From JAJFJD01 sp965228695 (GTDB lineage Bacteria; Pseudomonadota; Alphaproteobacteria; UBA8366), in NCBI GenBank assembly GCA_965228695.1, contig CBDDIB010000002.1, positions 4,340,001-4,404,000 of the forward strand: DNA of 64,000 bases, read 5' to 3'. Below the pieces are notes generated by a model. That model saw only the letters and a list, made by a program, of their open reading frames with translations. It searched no databases and had not been told where the DNA came from. The translations under genes were made by a program, and so were the position numbers. Shown here piece by piece: positions 34,750 to 44,109 of the stretch. Each line of letters opens with the position of its first letter. Position 1 is the stretch's first letter.

Positions 34750-36720
34750 ATGACCGACCCTCTCCGATTCGATACCGACACGGACGACGATATCGATCCG
34801 GATGACACACCCTCGAATACCAGCACGGCCCCGGCGCTGGGCGACATCGTCGCCACCCGGTTCAGCCGCCGCCGCATGATTCGCGGCACGCTCGGCACCG
34901 CCGCCATCGCGGCGATGACGGGCGACAGCCTGCTCGGCGTCCTGGCGTCGCCGGCGCGGGCCGGCGAAAGCGAATTTTCCTTTGCGGAAATCGAGCACGG
35001 CGTGGACGAAACCCATCACGTCGCGGCGGGCTATGATGCGGACATCCTGATTCGGTGGGGTGACCCCGTTCTGCCGGGCGCCCCCGATTTCGACCCAGAC
35101 AATCAAACGCCCGACGGCCAGGCGCGGCAGTTCGGTTCCAACAACGATTATGTCGGCTTCATCCCGTTGCCGTATGGGTCCGGATCGGCCACGCGCGGCC
35201 TGCTCTGCGTGAACCACGAATTCACCAGCCGCCACGTCATGTTTCCACGCGGATTCGACGACAAGCGCCGCTTCCAGGTGGAGATGGCGGCGCATGGCGG
35301 GTCGATCCTTGAAATCGCGCGCGAGCCGAACGGCCGATGGTATGTCGATCCCGCCAGCAAATATGCCCGGCGTATTTCGGCGACGACCCCGATGCGGCTT
35401 TCCGGCCCCGCTGCCGGACACGCCCGAATGAAAACGTCCGCCGACCGATCGGGCCGAAAGGTACTGGGCACGGTCAACAATTGTGCCGGCGGGATCACGC
35501 CCTGGGGCACCTATCTGATGGCCGAGGAAAACTTCAACAATTACTTCATCGGATCGCTGAAAGGTCATCCGGAACAACGAAATTACAAACGGTACGGACT
35601 GCCGCGCGGCCGTTATGCCTGGGGCACGATCGACCGGCGCTGGGACATCGACAAGGAACCGAACGAGCCCAACCGGTTCGGCTGGATCGTCGAAGTCGAT
35701 GCGCTGAATCCTGGGTCGGTACCGGTCAAACGCACCGCCCTCGGCCGGTTCAAGCATGAAGGCGCCGAGGCCATCCTGAATCGCGACGGCCGGGTGGTGA
35801 TCTATTCCGGCGACGATCAGCGGTTCGACTATCTCTACCGTTTCGTTAGCCGCGACCGAGTGGACGCGGAGAACCGCCAGGCAAATAAGGACCTCTTGGA
35901 TCACGGCACGCTCTCCGCAGCCCGGTTCGACGCCGACGGCAGCCTGACCTGGCTCGATCTGGTCTGGGGCCAAGGCCCGCTGATCCCGAGCAACGGCTTC
36001 GCCAGCCAGGCCGACGTGCTGATCGAAACCCGCCGCGCGGCGGACCTGTTGGAGGCGACGCCGCTCGACCGGCCCGAGGACGTTCAACCCAACCCTAGCA
36101 CCGGCAAGGTCTACCTGAACCTGACCAACAACAGCAGACGCAAGGCGAGCAGCACCGACGGGGTCAACCGCCGCGAAAAGAACATCTGGGGCCAGATCGT
36201 CGAACTGTCGCCGCCGGATGGGGATCATGCGGCGAAGACCTACACGTGGGACATTCTCGTCCAGTGCGGCGATCCAAACCGCCCGGAAACGCGGGCGATC
36301 TGGCATCCCGATATTTCGGCGAACGGCTGGTTCTCCTGCCCGGACAACGCGGCGGTGGACGCCGAAGGACGGCTTTGGATCGCCACCGATCAAGGCTGGA
36401 ATTGGTCCCGCGCCTCCGGCACGGCGGACGGCCTTTGGGCCCTGGCGACATCGGGATCGGGACGCGGCATCGGGCGGATGTTCTTTCGTGTACCGGTCGG
36501 CGCGGAACTCTGCGGCCCCTGCTTCACACCGGATGGCGAGACGCTGTTCCTGGCCGTGCAGCATCCCGGCACCGACGGCACGAAGCGGTTCAGGAAATTC
36601 GGCCGCCGGTCGACCTTCGAAGACCCGGCGACCCGCTGGCCGGATTTCGAGGACGGCGTCCCGCCCCGCCCCGCGATCGTGGTCATCACCAAGAAGGGCG
36701 GCGGCCAAATCGGCGGCTGA
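34750..36720 (+). CDS. PhoX-like (DUF839) exported protein with Tat signal
   Basis: A 656-residue protein of the DUF839/PhoX family, large beta-propeller phosphatases and relatives exported by the Tat pathway. Twin-arginine motif SRRRMIRG (39-46) is followed by a hydrophobic stretch ending AGE near 72. Conserved segments are CVNHEFTS, CAGGITPWGTYLMAEENFN (about 245-263; typical of the family) and SCPDNAAVDAEGRLWIATD. PhoX members use Ca and Fe to cleave phosphate esters; I did not verify the metal ligands. Acidic N-terminal 30 residues are unusual. Start at 34750 lacks a strong ribosome site. Confidence 0.83.
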   Translation: MTDPLRFDTDTDDDIDPDDTPSNTSTAPALGDIVATRFSRRRMIRGTLGTAAIAAMTGDSLLGVLASPARAGESEFSFAEIEHGVDETHHVAAGYDADILIRWGDPVLPGAPDFDPDNQTPDGQARQFGSNNDYVGFIPLPYGSGSATRGLLCVNHEFTSRHVMFPRGFDDKRRFQVEMAAHGGSILEIAREPNGRWYVDPASKYARRISATTPMRLSGPAAGHARMKTSADRSGRKVLGTVNNCAGGITPWGTYLMAEENFNNYFIGSLKGHPEQRNYKRYGLPRGRYAWGTIDRRWDIDKEPNEPNRFGWIVEVDALNPGSVPVKRTALGRFKHEGAEAILNRDGRVVIYSGDDQRFDYLYRFVSRDRVDAENRQANKDLLDHGTLSAARFDADGSLTWLDLVWGQGPLIPSNGFASQADVLIETRRAADLLEATPLDRPEDVQPNPSTGKVYLNLTNNSRRKASSTDGVNRREKNIWGQIVELSPPDGDHAAKTYTWDILVQCGDPNRPETRAIWHPDISANGWFSCPDNAAVDAEGRLWIATDQGWNWSRASGTADGLWALATSGSGRGIGRMFFRVPVGAELCGPCFTPDGETLFLAVQHPGTDGTKRFRKFGRRSTFEDPATRWPDFEDGVPPRPAIVVITKKGGGQIGG

Positions 36721-36801
36721 CGCGGCCTTTCCCGGATTTTACGCCGCGGGACCCCGCGGGTATCATTCCTGCACGGGTACATGCCCGCAACGGAGGACAT
36801 C

Positions 36802-37854
36802 ATGGGGAAACGCGTGGCGGTAATCGGCGCGGGCGGCGTCGGCGGATATACAGGCGGGCAAATGGCGCGGAACGGGATCGACGTCACCTTCATCGACGCG
36901 TGGCCCGACCACGTCGACGCGATGAACAACAAGGGCCTCGAGCTGCGCGGCGTGACCGAGCAGGAACACTACGTCGTTCCGGTAAAAGCCATGCATGTCA
37001 CGGAGGTCCAGAATCTCTCTAGGCAGGACCCGATCGACATCGCGATTATTTCCACCAAATCCTACGATACCGAATTCGCCGCCGCCCTCATCAAACAGTA
37101 TCTCGCGCCGGAAGGCTTCTGCGTCTCGCTGCAGAATTGCATCAATGAGGAACGCCTCGCCGGCGTCGTCGGCTGGGGCCGGACGGTCGGCTGCATCGCG
37201 AGCACCATATCTGTGGAGTTGCAGGAGCCCGGCCTCGTTCAGCGGAACGTGCCGCTACGGGGCGACGCCTACACCGTCTATCGCTGCGGCGAGGTGCACG
37301 GACGCATCACCAAGCGCGTCGAAGACCTCGTCGAGTGGCTGCGCTTCGCCGACAGCGCCAAGGCGACGGAAAACCTCTGGGGCGAGCGATGGTCGAAGCT
37401 GGTCATCAACTCCAGCCACAATGGCCTCTCCGCCTGCACCGGCTATAGCGGCAACGACATGTGCACGGTCGACGCCGCCCGTCGGCTGTCGATCCGCCTG
37501 TCCGGCGAGACCATCCGCGTCGGCAAGGCCCACGGCTTTAATCTGGAAGTCATCAAGGGGCATACCGCGGACGAATGGGTCGCGGCCGCAGACGGCGACC
37601 CGGCCGCACTCGACGCGGTCGAAAGCTCGATGATCGAATCCGTCAAAAGCCGCGGCGACGGCCAGCGCCCGTCAATGGGCCAGGACATGGCCAAGGGCCG
37701 CCGCACCGAAATCGACTTCCTGAACGGCTTGGTCGTCGAAAAGGGCCGCGAAGCCGGAATCCCCACCCCGGCGAACGAGGGCATCGTCAAGGCCGTGACG
37801 GCGGTCGAACGCGGCGAGGCCAAGCAGGGTCCGCACATGATCGAGGGAATCTAA
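36802..37854 (+). CDS. 2-dehydropantoate 2-reductase-like (ApbA/PanE)
   Basis: A 350-residue ApbA/PanE-family reductase. ATG 36802 follows CGGAGGACATC. Cofactor motif VIGAGGVGGY (7-16). The catalytic-type Lys lies in ERWSKLVINSSHNGLSACTG (about 194-213), with the C-terminal GQRPSMGQDMAKGRRTEIDFLNG segment common in catabolic relatives. It is about 40 residues longer than classic PanE, so a related ketoacid such as one from a sugar or aromatic pathway is as likely as ketopantoate. It follows the PhoX-like gene by 81 bases on the same strand. Confidence 0.8.
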   Translation: MGKRVAVIGAGGVGGYTGGQMARNGIDVTFIDAWPDHVDAMNNKGLELRGVTEQEHYVVPVKAMHVTEVQNLSRQDPIDIAIISTKSYDTEFAAALIKQYLAPEGFCVSLQNCINEERLAGVVGWGRTVGCIASTISVELQEPGLVQRNVPLRGDAYTVYRCGEVHGRITKRVEDLVEWLRFADSAKATENLWGERWSKLVINSSHNGLSACTGYSGNDMCTVDAARRLSIRLSGETIRVGKAHGFNLEVIKGHTADEWVAAADGDPAALDAVESSMIESVKSRGDGQRPSMGQDMAKGRRTEIDFLNGLVVEKGREAGIPTPANEGIVKAVTAVERGEAKQGPHMIEGI

Positions 37855-37866
37855 GGCCGCGAGCCA

Positions 37867-38292
37867 TTACTTTTTCGGGCAGGGATAAGCCTCGCCAAGC
37901 GCTTGCGCGATCAGCGCCGACGCCCTTCGGCGCAAATCTCGATTGGATTTGTCGAGCCAGATTTTCACGGTCTTAACCATGGTCTCGCGTTTAACGTTCG
38001 GCGGTGGACAGGCGCGGTGCTCATAGATCGAATTTTCATCCGCCATAATGTCGACAACCGCGCGTATATAGGCCCTGCAACCCAAGCCGGCAGACGGCAC
38101 CGTAATCTGGAACGAAGCGCAACGCTGCTTCAGGCTTTTGCCGTCCGTGATGACCTGTGAGTGGGCCGCCAGCGGCGCCAGTGCCAGAGTGCCCGCGATG
38201 GCAACTCGACGACCCCAATGAAGAGCGACACTCCGCAATACGCCCGATGCGCCATGGCAGTTTACGTCACGCGCGCTTGGCTCTTTGAACAT
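37867..38292 (-). CDS. Rap1a/Tai-domain protein with signal peptide
   Basis: A 141-residue protein with a start at 38292 chosen because ACGGGAGT lies about 9 bases upstream. Residues about 20-46 form a signal peptide with a long basic start. The mature part has the Rap1a/Tai pattern: a DGKSLKQRC opening, Cys-x-x-Tyr-Ile (CRAYIRAVVD), CPPPNVKRETMV, and a C-terminus ending EAYPCPK. Rap1a/Tai proteins are periplasmic immunity factors against type VI amidase effectors, but many stand-alone members have no known toxin. No effector or T6SS gene is nearby. A longer start (38328) is possible. Confidence 0.7.
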   Translation of the reverse strand: MFKEPSARDVNCHGASGVLRSVALHWGRRVAIAGTLALAPLAAHSQVITDGKSLKQRCASFQITVPSAGLGCRAYIRAVVDIMADENSIYEHRACPPPNVKRETMVKTVKIWLDKSNRDLRRRASALIAQALGEAYPCPKK

Positions 38293-38915
38293 TTGAAATG
38301 AACTCCCGTTTAAGGCACATGCCGACATGCGAAAATTTATGGCCTAAATCCGGCGACGTCGGACCGTGTCGATGATGTCCGCCTTGCCGTTTATCCGCCG
38401 CATCGGAAAACAGCGGCAAGTCAGACTGGCACCGATCGCAACGACCGCGTTTGCCATCCCGCAAAGCAACAGCTCCACTGCTACGGCCTAGTCTAGCGGC
38501 AGATCCATTTGATGTTCCGAATTCCATTCCGTTGTGCCAAGAGAGCACCAACCCGGTTCCGCACCCGGAACCATACCGAACAAGAGAGGCTCGTTCCAAC
38601 CAATCGCATGCCGCAAAAAAACGGCGCGGACTTTCGCGCTCGGCCGCATTGCCAGTTGTTCGACCCTCAGCCGGTGGCTTAGCAAACCGAAAAAGAGATA
38701 TCTTTTTAATTGACACGAAATCCGCATTCAATGACGATTTCACGAGTATGCACGTAGACCATTAGGGTTGAATCAGCCTGTCCTCCGTGGACGCAGGCAG
38801 AAAAAACTCGAGAAACTCGTTTAGTGACAGCAATTTATAGTTCGCAAAAACCCGATTCCCTGATGATCGACGTGCGACGTTTCGGCAACCGGCAGCAGAA
38901 AATGGGGAGACTTCA
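38293..38915. other. Intergenic region upstream of the tctCBA operon
   Basis: About 620 bases without a gene I can support. TTGACA at 38710-38715 matches a -35 box, but no good -10 stands 16-18 bases after it. The last 230 bases are AT-richer than the surroundings and lead to a GGGGAG ribosome site for tctC. Probably the control region of that operon. Confidence 0.45.
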
Positions 38916-39881
38916 ATGTTAAAAAAGATATCTCTTATCGCGGTAATGGCGACGATCCTCACCAGTGGCGCGGCCCGGGCGGACTACCCGGAACGCGCCA
39001 TTACGTTCGTCGTTCCCTTCTCGGTCGGCGGCGGAAGCGATAGAACCGCACGCGCGTTGATTCCCTACCTTGAAAAGTATCTCGGAGACGGCGCTAAAAT
39101 CGCCGTTGTCAACAAACCGGGTGCCGGCGGCAGCGTTGCCTGGGCCGGAATGGCAACGGCCAAACCCGATGGGTATACGATCGGCATGGTGAACCTACCG
39201 GATGCGGTAACCGGTCCCATGCTCAACCCGAAAGTCGGATACAAGGTCGACAGCTTCGAATATATCGGCGCAATCAACAAGGAACCGACGACCATCACCG
39301 TCAAGGCGGACAGCCCCATCAAGGACCTGGCTGCGTTCATCGCCATGGCGAAAGCCAAGCCGGGCCAAGTGACGGTCGGCGTCCCGTCGCTCCGCAATGT
39401 GCACAGCGTCGGCGCCACGAAACTTGCGGCCGAGGCCGGTATCGAGATCAACAAGATCCCGCTGAAAGGCGGCGGTCCGACGATGAATGCCTTGCTCGGC
39501 GGACATATCAACTCGGCGGCGGTCTCCGTCGGCGCGGCCAGCAAGAAGAAGGGCAAGGTTCGTATTCTGGCCCAGATGGCATCGGAACGTGCGCCGACGG
39601 CGCCGAACGTGCCGACGACCGTCGAACTCGGCTACAAGTCGACGAACTACGTGATCCGAACCTTCGCCGCGCCGAAGGGAACGCCCGAAGCGGCCCTGTC
39701 GAAGCTGCGGAGCGCCTTCAAGAAGGCGATGGACGATAAGAGTTTCCAGAAAGCGGCGGCGAAACAGCGTATCGCGGTCGTCTATATTTCGGGCGACGAA
39801 CTCGTCGCAACGGCTGCGGAACTGGATAAATCCCTATCGCAGCTTTGGAAATCAAACCCCTGGATGAGCAAGAAAAAATGA
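38916..39881 (+). CDS. tctC: Tripartite tricarboxylate transporter substrate-binding protein
   Basis: A 321-residue periplasmic Bug/TctC-family binding protein with a cleavable signal peptide (about 1-22, ending AARA). Opening YPERAITFVVPFSVGGGSDRTAR is the family hallmark, with VVNKPGAGGSVA near 65-77 and PDGYTIG. Such proteins capture carboxylic acids for a TctAB permease, encoded just downstream. The tail is very basic, ending MSKKK. Strong ribosome site GGGGAG 7 bases before the ATG. First gene of a five-gene operon (tctC-tctB-tctA-gntR-phosphoesterase). Confidence 0.9.
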   Translation: MLKKISLIAVMATILTSGAARADYPERAITFVVPFSVGGGSDRTARALIPYLEKYLGDGAKIAVVNKPGAGGSVAWAGMATAKPDGYTIGMVNLPDAVTGPMLNPKVGYKVDSFEYIGAINKEPTTITVKADSPIKDLAAFIAMAKAKPGQVTVGVPSLRNVHSVGATKLAAEAGIEINKIPLKGGGPTMNALLGGHINSAAVSVGAASKKKGKVRILAQMASERAPTAPNVPTTVELGYKSTNYVIRTFAAPKGTPEAALSKLRSAFKKAMDDKSFQKAAAKQRIAVVYISGDELVATAAELDKSLSQLWKSNPWMSKKK

Positions 39882-40014
39882 CCGAGGCTGTCCCGGATAG
39901 CGTGGCACGGCGCGAGGGTGCCTCTCCCGCCGCGCACGCCGTCCGATCCGGCAATGCCGCGGCGGAAAGGAGAAATCCGGTGCCTTCTGCGGTGTATGGG
40001 TACCCTAACGAGTC

Positions 40015-40527
40015 ATGACCGACGGTCACGACGCCGACGGCGCACGGAACGGTCATCAGGATCTGGTTACCGGCGGGGTTTTCTTCGTGATCTCCGGCGG
40101 GCTGCTGCTCAGTTCCCTCGACTTGGCGGCAGGCGCCGCCCTGCTTCCCCGTGTCGCCTTGGGCGCTTTGATGCTTTTGTCCGTGCTGCTTTCGCTACGC
40201 GGCCTGCGCGACAAACTCGCCCGGCGCGGCGACGAAAAAAAATCCCCCTTCATACAAGCGCCCGGCCGACTGCTGGTCGGTATCCTGGCGATGGCTCTCT
40301 ACATCGTTGCGATCGAGACCGCGGGATTCTATCCCGCAACGGCGGTTTTCGTGCCGGCGACCGCATACGCACTCGGCGCTCGCAACCACCTATCGATTCT
40401 TGTCGCGGGAATCGGGTTTCTGGTTTTCGCCTATGTCGTGTTCGACATCCTATTCGAGCGGGTGATGCCGTCCGGCGTTCTCCTCTCCCTGCCCGAAGCG
40501 CCCGCTGCCGAAACCGGCCATGTTTGA
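40015..40527 (+). CDS. tctB: Tripartite tricarboxylate transporter TctB family protein
   Basis: A 170-residue small membrane subunit with four predicted segments (about 18-40, 42-62, 85-105 and 110-148), matching TctB. It pairs with TctA for proton or sodium-driven uptake of carboxylates. The first residues are hydrophilic. The start is weakly supported; it follows tctC by 133 bases, and its end overlaps the tctA ATG by 8 bases (ATGTTTGA), a common arrangement. Confidence 0.85.
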   Translation: MTDGHDADGARNGHQDLVTGGVFFVISGGLLLSSLDLAAGAALLPRVALGALMLLSVLLSLRGLRDKLARRGDEKKSPFIQAPGRLLVGILAMALYIVAIETAGFYPATAVFVPATAYALGARNHLSILVAGIGFLVFAYVVFDILFERVMPSGVLLSLPEAPAAETGHV

Positions 40528-42049
40528 ACCGCTGGCGCAGGGACTCCACGCCATTTTGGAGTGGCAGAACCTTGCCGCGATGGTCGCCGGCGTCATCGGC
40601 GGCGTAACCGCCGGCGCCATACCCGGCCTGTCGGCAACCATGGCGGTGGCGCTGCTGCTGCCGCTGACCTATGGCCTCAACCCGCTCCTCGCGCTGGGGC
40701 TGATGGCCGGCTTGCACAACGGCGCGGCGTACGGCGGATCGATCCCGGCGATATTATTGCGCATTCCGGGCACACCGGCGGCCGTCGCGACGACTTTCGA
40801 CGGGTATCCACTGGCGCAATCCGGCCGCGTCGCACATGCGCTCAAGGTCTCGGTGGTGTCGTCGGCGATCGGCGGCATGGTGAGCGCCATCGCGTTGATG
40901 ACCATCGCACCGCCCTTGGCGGACATCGCACTCCTGTTCGGACCGACGGAGATTTTTTGGGTCAGCGTCTTCGGTATCGCCAGCACCGCGGTTCTTGTCG
41001 GAAAAGATCCGATCAAAGGATTGATCGCCGGCTGCCTAGGGCTGCTGCTGGGACTCATCGGCCTTGATCACGTTACGGGTGTCGATCGGTTTACGTTCGG
41101 CCTGATCGAACTATCCGGCGGGTTGCCGCTGCCCATCGTCCTGATGGCGCTCTTCGGGGTGCCCGCCGCCTGGATGATGGCGGAGCAGAAAGCGAAAGAC
41201 GGCCTCGACCTGACCACTCTCGATTCACGCAAGGAACGGGATCGCATTCGCGACTGGCCCTGGCGCACGATCCTGCCCGCCTGGCTGCGCGGCGGTCTGA
41301 TCGGGACGTTCGTTGGCATTTTGCCTGGGCTCGGCGGCGCCGTGTCGAGCGTCGTCGCCTATGGATCGCAAAAGCGGGCCGCCAAAGACGCCGACACCTA
41401 CGGTAAGGGGAACACGGCGGGCGTCGCGGTCGCGGAATGCGCCAACAATGCGGACAATGCCGCCTCGATGATTCCCGCCCTGACCCTCGGCGTGCCCGGC
41501 AGCGGCGTGGCGGCGATCGTCCTGGCAGGGCTGCTGATACATGGGCTGGAACCGGGCCCGCAGCTTTTCACGGATAAACCGGACGTCGTCTTCGGCTACA
41601 TGTGGGCGATGTTACTGACGGCGATCATGCTGATTTTCGTCGGCGGCGGCATTGCGACCAAGCTATTCGCGCAAGTGCTGCGCGTGCCGCCAATGCTGTT
41701 GATGCCGATCATCGTCGCGCTTGCCGTCATCGGCACCTACACCTACGAGAACAGTATCTTTAATGTCTATTTGCTGTTCGCGCTTGGGTTCGTGGGATAC
41801 GCGCTCGACCGGCTTTCCTTTCCCGTCGCACCGGTGATCCTCGGTCTATTTCTCGGACCGAAAGTGGAATACAACCTTCGGGTTTCGCTTCTGATTTCGC
41901 AGGACGATTGGTCCGTCTTCTGGACCCGCCCGATCTCGTTGGTCATTCTGCTGGCGACGATTTTCGTGATCGTGCTGCCGCTGGTTCAGCACAGAATCAA
42001 GGATGCCATACAGCGGTATCGCACCGGCACGAACGCCACCTCGACCTAA
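40520..42049 (+). CDS. tctA: Tripartite tricarboxylate transporter permease TctA
   Basis: A 509-residue large membrane permease with about 12 segments. Family motifs: GAIPGLSATMAVALLLPLTYGL near 33-54 and the inverted repeat partner IGTFVGILPGLGGAVSSVVAYGSQ around 257-280, plus GVAVAECANNADNAASMIPALTLGVPGSG (split here as a conserved block about 300-328). It imports the acid delivered by TctC. The substrate is not predictable from the sequence. Co-transcribed with tctC and tctB; the regulator gene follows after 26 bases. Confidence 0.92.
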   Translation: MFEPLAQGLHAILEWQNLAAMVAGVIGGVTAGAIPGLSATMAVALLLPLTYGLNPLLALGLMAGLHNGAAYGGSIPAILLRIPGTPAAVATTFDGYPLAQSGRVAHALKVSVVSSAIGGMVSAIALMTIAPPLADIALLFGPTEIFWVSVFGIASTAVLVGKDPIKGLIAGCLGLLLGLIGLDHVTGVDRFTFGLIELSGGLPLPIVLMALFGVPAAWMMAEQKAKDGLDLTTLDSRKERDRIRDWPWRTILPAWLRGGLIGTFVGILPGLGGAVSSVVAYGSQKRAAKDADTYGKGNTAGVAVAECANNADNAASMIPALTLGVPGSGVAAIVLAGLLIHGLEPGPQLFTDKPDVVFGYMWAMLLTAIMLIFVGGGIATKLFAQVLRVPPMLLMPIIVALAVIGTYTYENSIFNVYLLFALGFVGYALDRLSFPVAPVILGLFLGPKVEYNLRVSLLISQDDWSVFWTRPISLVILLATIFVIVLPLVQHRIKDAIQRYRTGTNATST

Positions 42050-42075
42050 CTTCCGAAAACGAGAGATCGCCCCAC

Positions 42076-42951
42076 ATGCCTCAGACGGAGAAATCGAGAA
42101 ATAGACGGACCCGGGAAAACCCGGATCCGACAACTCAGTCAATGGCCTTGTCCGGGAGCCGCCGCGCCGAACTCAAGGCGTATTTGCGCCAGCATCTGAC
42201 CGAAGGGCAAACACGCGGCGCAAAGCATGTCCGCCTGCAATCCGCGATACTGGACGCCATCGCGAAGGGCGTGCTCCGCGCCGGGGATCAACTGCCGCCG
42301 GAACCGGAACTCGCCGATGGTGTGAAACTCAGCCTGGGCACGATCCGGCGCAGCCTCACACATCTTGCCAATGAAGGCGTGGTCTCTCGCGAGCATGGGC
42401 GCGGCACATTCATTTCAGGTCTCACGCTGACGGAAAACGAAGTCTGGCACATGCGGTTTCTGGAAGACGACCTGAAATCCGTCAAGCCGGTGTACCAACG
42501 GATACTTAACCGGGAAGTCGTCCGCGGTCCGGGTGAATGGCAGGACTTTCTCGGGCCTAACCCGAACGGTTATGTTCGCGTCTGCCGGGCGGTAAACGTC
42601 GACAGTCTGTTCGTGTGCCACAGCGACTTTTACCTGCCGGGGGACAAATTCCTCGGAATTATGGACATGGACCCGCACGAGATCGAAAGCATCGGTCTCA
42701 AGCACGTCGTGCGGCTGTCCTTCAATGCACCGATCACGCGGGTCCAGAAATGTTCGCAGTACCTGCCGACACCGGCGGCGATTTCCGGCGTGATCGGCGT
42801 CGACACGGGCGACGCCGCACAGCGGCTCGACGTCAGAAGCTATTCCCACGGCAACACGCCGATTTCCTATCAGGTGATCTGGATCCCGCCGACTTCCGTG
42901 CCGTTGGACCTCTCCGGTCCAGGCTCGATGGTAACCAACCAAAACGGATAG
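42076..42951 (+). CDS. GntR-family regulator with UTRA-like ligand domain
   Basis: A 291-residue regulator. Winged helix of GntR type (about 45-118): VRLQSAILDAIAKGVLRAGD, then LPPEPELAD, LGTIRRSLTHLANEGVV and the wing HGRGTFISG. The C-terminal domain (about 120-280) looks like a UTRA ligand-binding domain, as in HutC-type regulators that sense a catabolite. Start at 42076 chosen by the family N-terminus with GAGAGA upstream. It lies inside the tct operon, so it probably represses that operon and responds to the transported acid or a product of it. Confidence 0.85.
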   Translation: MPQTEKSRNRRTRENPDPTTQSMALSGSRRAELKAYLRQHLTEGQTRGAKHVRLQSAILDAIAKGVLRAGDQLPPEPELADGVKLSLGTIRRSLTHLANEGVVSREHGRGTFISGLTLTENEVWHMRFLEDDLKSVKPVYQRILNREVVRGPGEWQDFLGPNPNGYVRVCRAVNVDSLFVCHSDFYLPGDKFLGIMDMDPHEIESIGLKHVVRLSFNAPITRVQKCSQYLPTPAAISGVIGVDTGDAAQRLDVRSYSHGNTPISYQVIWIPPTSVPLDLSGPGSMVTNQNG

Positions 42952-42998
42952 ACGCGCCCACCGGAACAAGCGTTCGATATAGAGGGAGACAAAAAAAC

Positions 42999-44078
42999 AT
43001 GCCACGTCAATTCCGTCTCTGGGGCACGTGCTGTGCACATGTTGCGAGCGATCTTCAGTTCGAACGCGAAAGTCTGGCGGACGCACTACGCCAGTCCGAG
43101 AACGGCGGCAGCGAGGGCGGCCCCGCCTTTGAATGGGACATCGCGGTCAATCTCGGCGATTTCAGCGGCGCACGCTACAACACGCCGGTCGACGAGGAGG
43201 GCGAGGAGATCGTCCGCCAATTCAGCGTCATGAAGGCCCATCGGCGCGAACAGATCTACACCGTGTGCGGCAACCACGACCGCAACGCACCTGACGACAA
43301 AGAAGCCTGGTGGTTCCGCAAATGGATCGATCCCCTTGGCGAGAACACCGAATATTCGGGCGTCGACCCGAAACGCATGCCCTATCCGGTCGAGGGAACC
43401 TGGGAACGGTATAGTTTTCGTGTCGGTAATCTACTCTTCCTGATGATGAGCGACGTAAATGAAGAAACGCTGCCCCGCGGACGCGGCGATTTGGGCGGAT
43501 GCCCGTCAGGCGTGGTCCGGCAGGAAACCTTCGATTGGTGGAAGGACATGGTGGAGCGCCACAGGGACGACTGCATCATCGTGACGGCGCACCACTATGT
43601 CCTGAAAAACACCACCGTCGCGTCAGGACCCTGGGAAGGGTTTCGCAAGGACGGGAACGGTGAATGGGCACCCGAATATCACCGCTATTATCCGGAAGCC
43701 TCGCCGGAAGGCGCCTCGTTTCTGTACTGGGTCGGTCACAAACCGGATTCCGGACAATTCGAAGATGTCCTGGCCAAGAATCCCGGCGCATCCGATCTCT
43801 GGCTCGGCGGCCATACCCACACCGATCCGGATGACCGTAGGGGAAACAAATCCCATATCGAAACGCGCTGGGGCACCAACTTTGTCAACGTTTCCGCGCT
43901 GACGCGCTATCACGCCGAACGCCGCTCCCGTCCGATCAGCCGCTTGTTCACCTTCACCGAAGGAAGCGATCAGGTTCGCGTGCAGTGTTACCTCCACACG
44001 TCCGAACATGCGCCCCAAGGATGGTATGACAAGGTGGAGCGAACGTTGACGCTAACGAAGCCGTTCGAGGCGCCATAG
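42999..44078 (+). CDS. Calcineurin-like metallophosphoesterase with variant metal site
   Basis: A 359-residue metallophosphoesterase with GGGAG about 11 bases before its ATG. Metal motifs: GDFSG (53-57; Asp54), GNHD (91-94), TAHHYV and GGHTHTD near the C-terminus. The first motif, normally DxH, reads CCAH (11-14), so Cys12 stands where Asp is expected, with D18 as a possible substitute. No signal peptide is present. As the last gene of the tctCBA-gntR operon it may free phosphate or a phosphorylated intermediate from the transported compound, or act on a nucleotide or lipid. Substrate unknown. Confidence 0.8.
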   Translation: MPRQFRLWGTCCAHVASDLQFERESLADALRQSENGGSEGGPAFEWDIAVNLGDFSGARYNTPVDEEGEEIVRQFSVMKAHRREQIYTVCGNHDRNAPDDKEAWWFRKWIDPLGENTEYSGVDPKRMPYPVEGTWERYSFRVGNLLFLMMSDVNEETLPRGRGDLGGCPSGVVRQETFDWWKDMVERHRDDCIIVTAHHYVLKNTTVASGPWEGFRKDGNGEWAPEYHRYYPEASPEGASFLYWVGHKPDSGQFEDVLAKNPGASDLWLGGHTHTDPDDRRGNKSHIETRWGTNFVNVSALTRYHAERRSRPISRLFTFTEGSDQVRVQCYLHTSEHAPQGWYDKVERTLTLTKPFEAP

Positions 44079-44100
44079 CGGGCGACCTCGTCCTGCCCGC
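44078..44100. terminator. Candidate hairpin between convergent genes
   Basis: GCGGGC (44078-44083) and GCCCGC (44095-44100) form a perfect 6-bp stem with an 11-base loop, lying in the 31-base gap between the stop of the phosphoesterase gene and the stop of the BCCT gene. No T-run is present, so the terminator role is tentative. Confidence 0.3.
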
Positions 44101-44109
44101 GCCGTCGGT

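Noticed and set aside
34681..36708. A 675-codon open frame antisense to the PhoX-like gene
   Set aside because: It is a GC-rich mirror of the plus-strand gene; the plus-strand product has a Tat signal and PhoX motifs, the antisense one has no family features.
38267..38743. A 158-codon minus-strand frame upstream of tctC
   Set aside because: It overlaps the better-supported Rap1a/Tai gene, and its composition is not protein-like.
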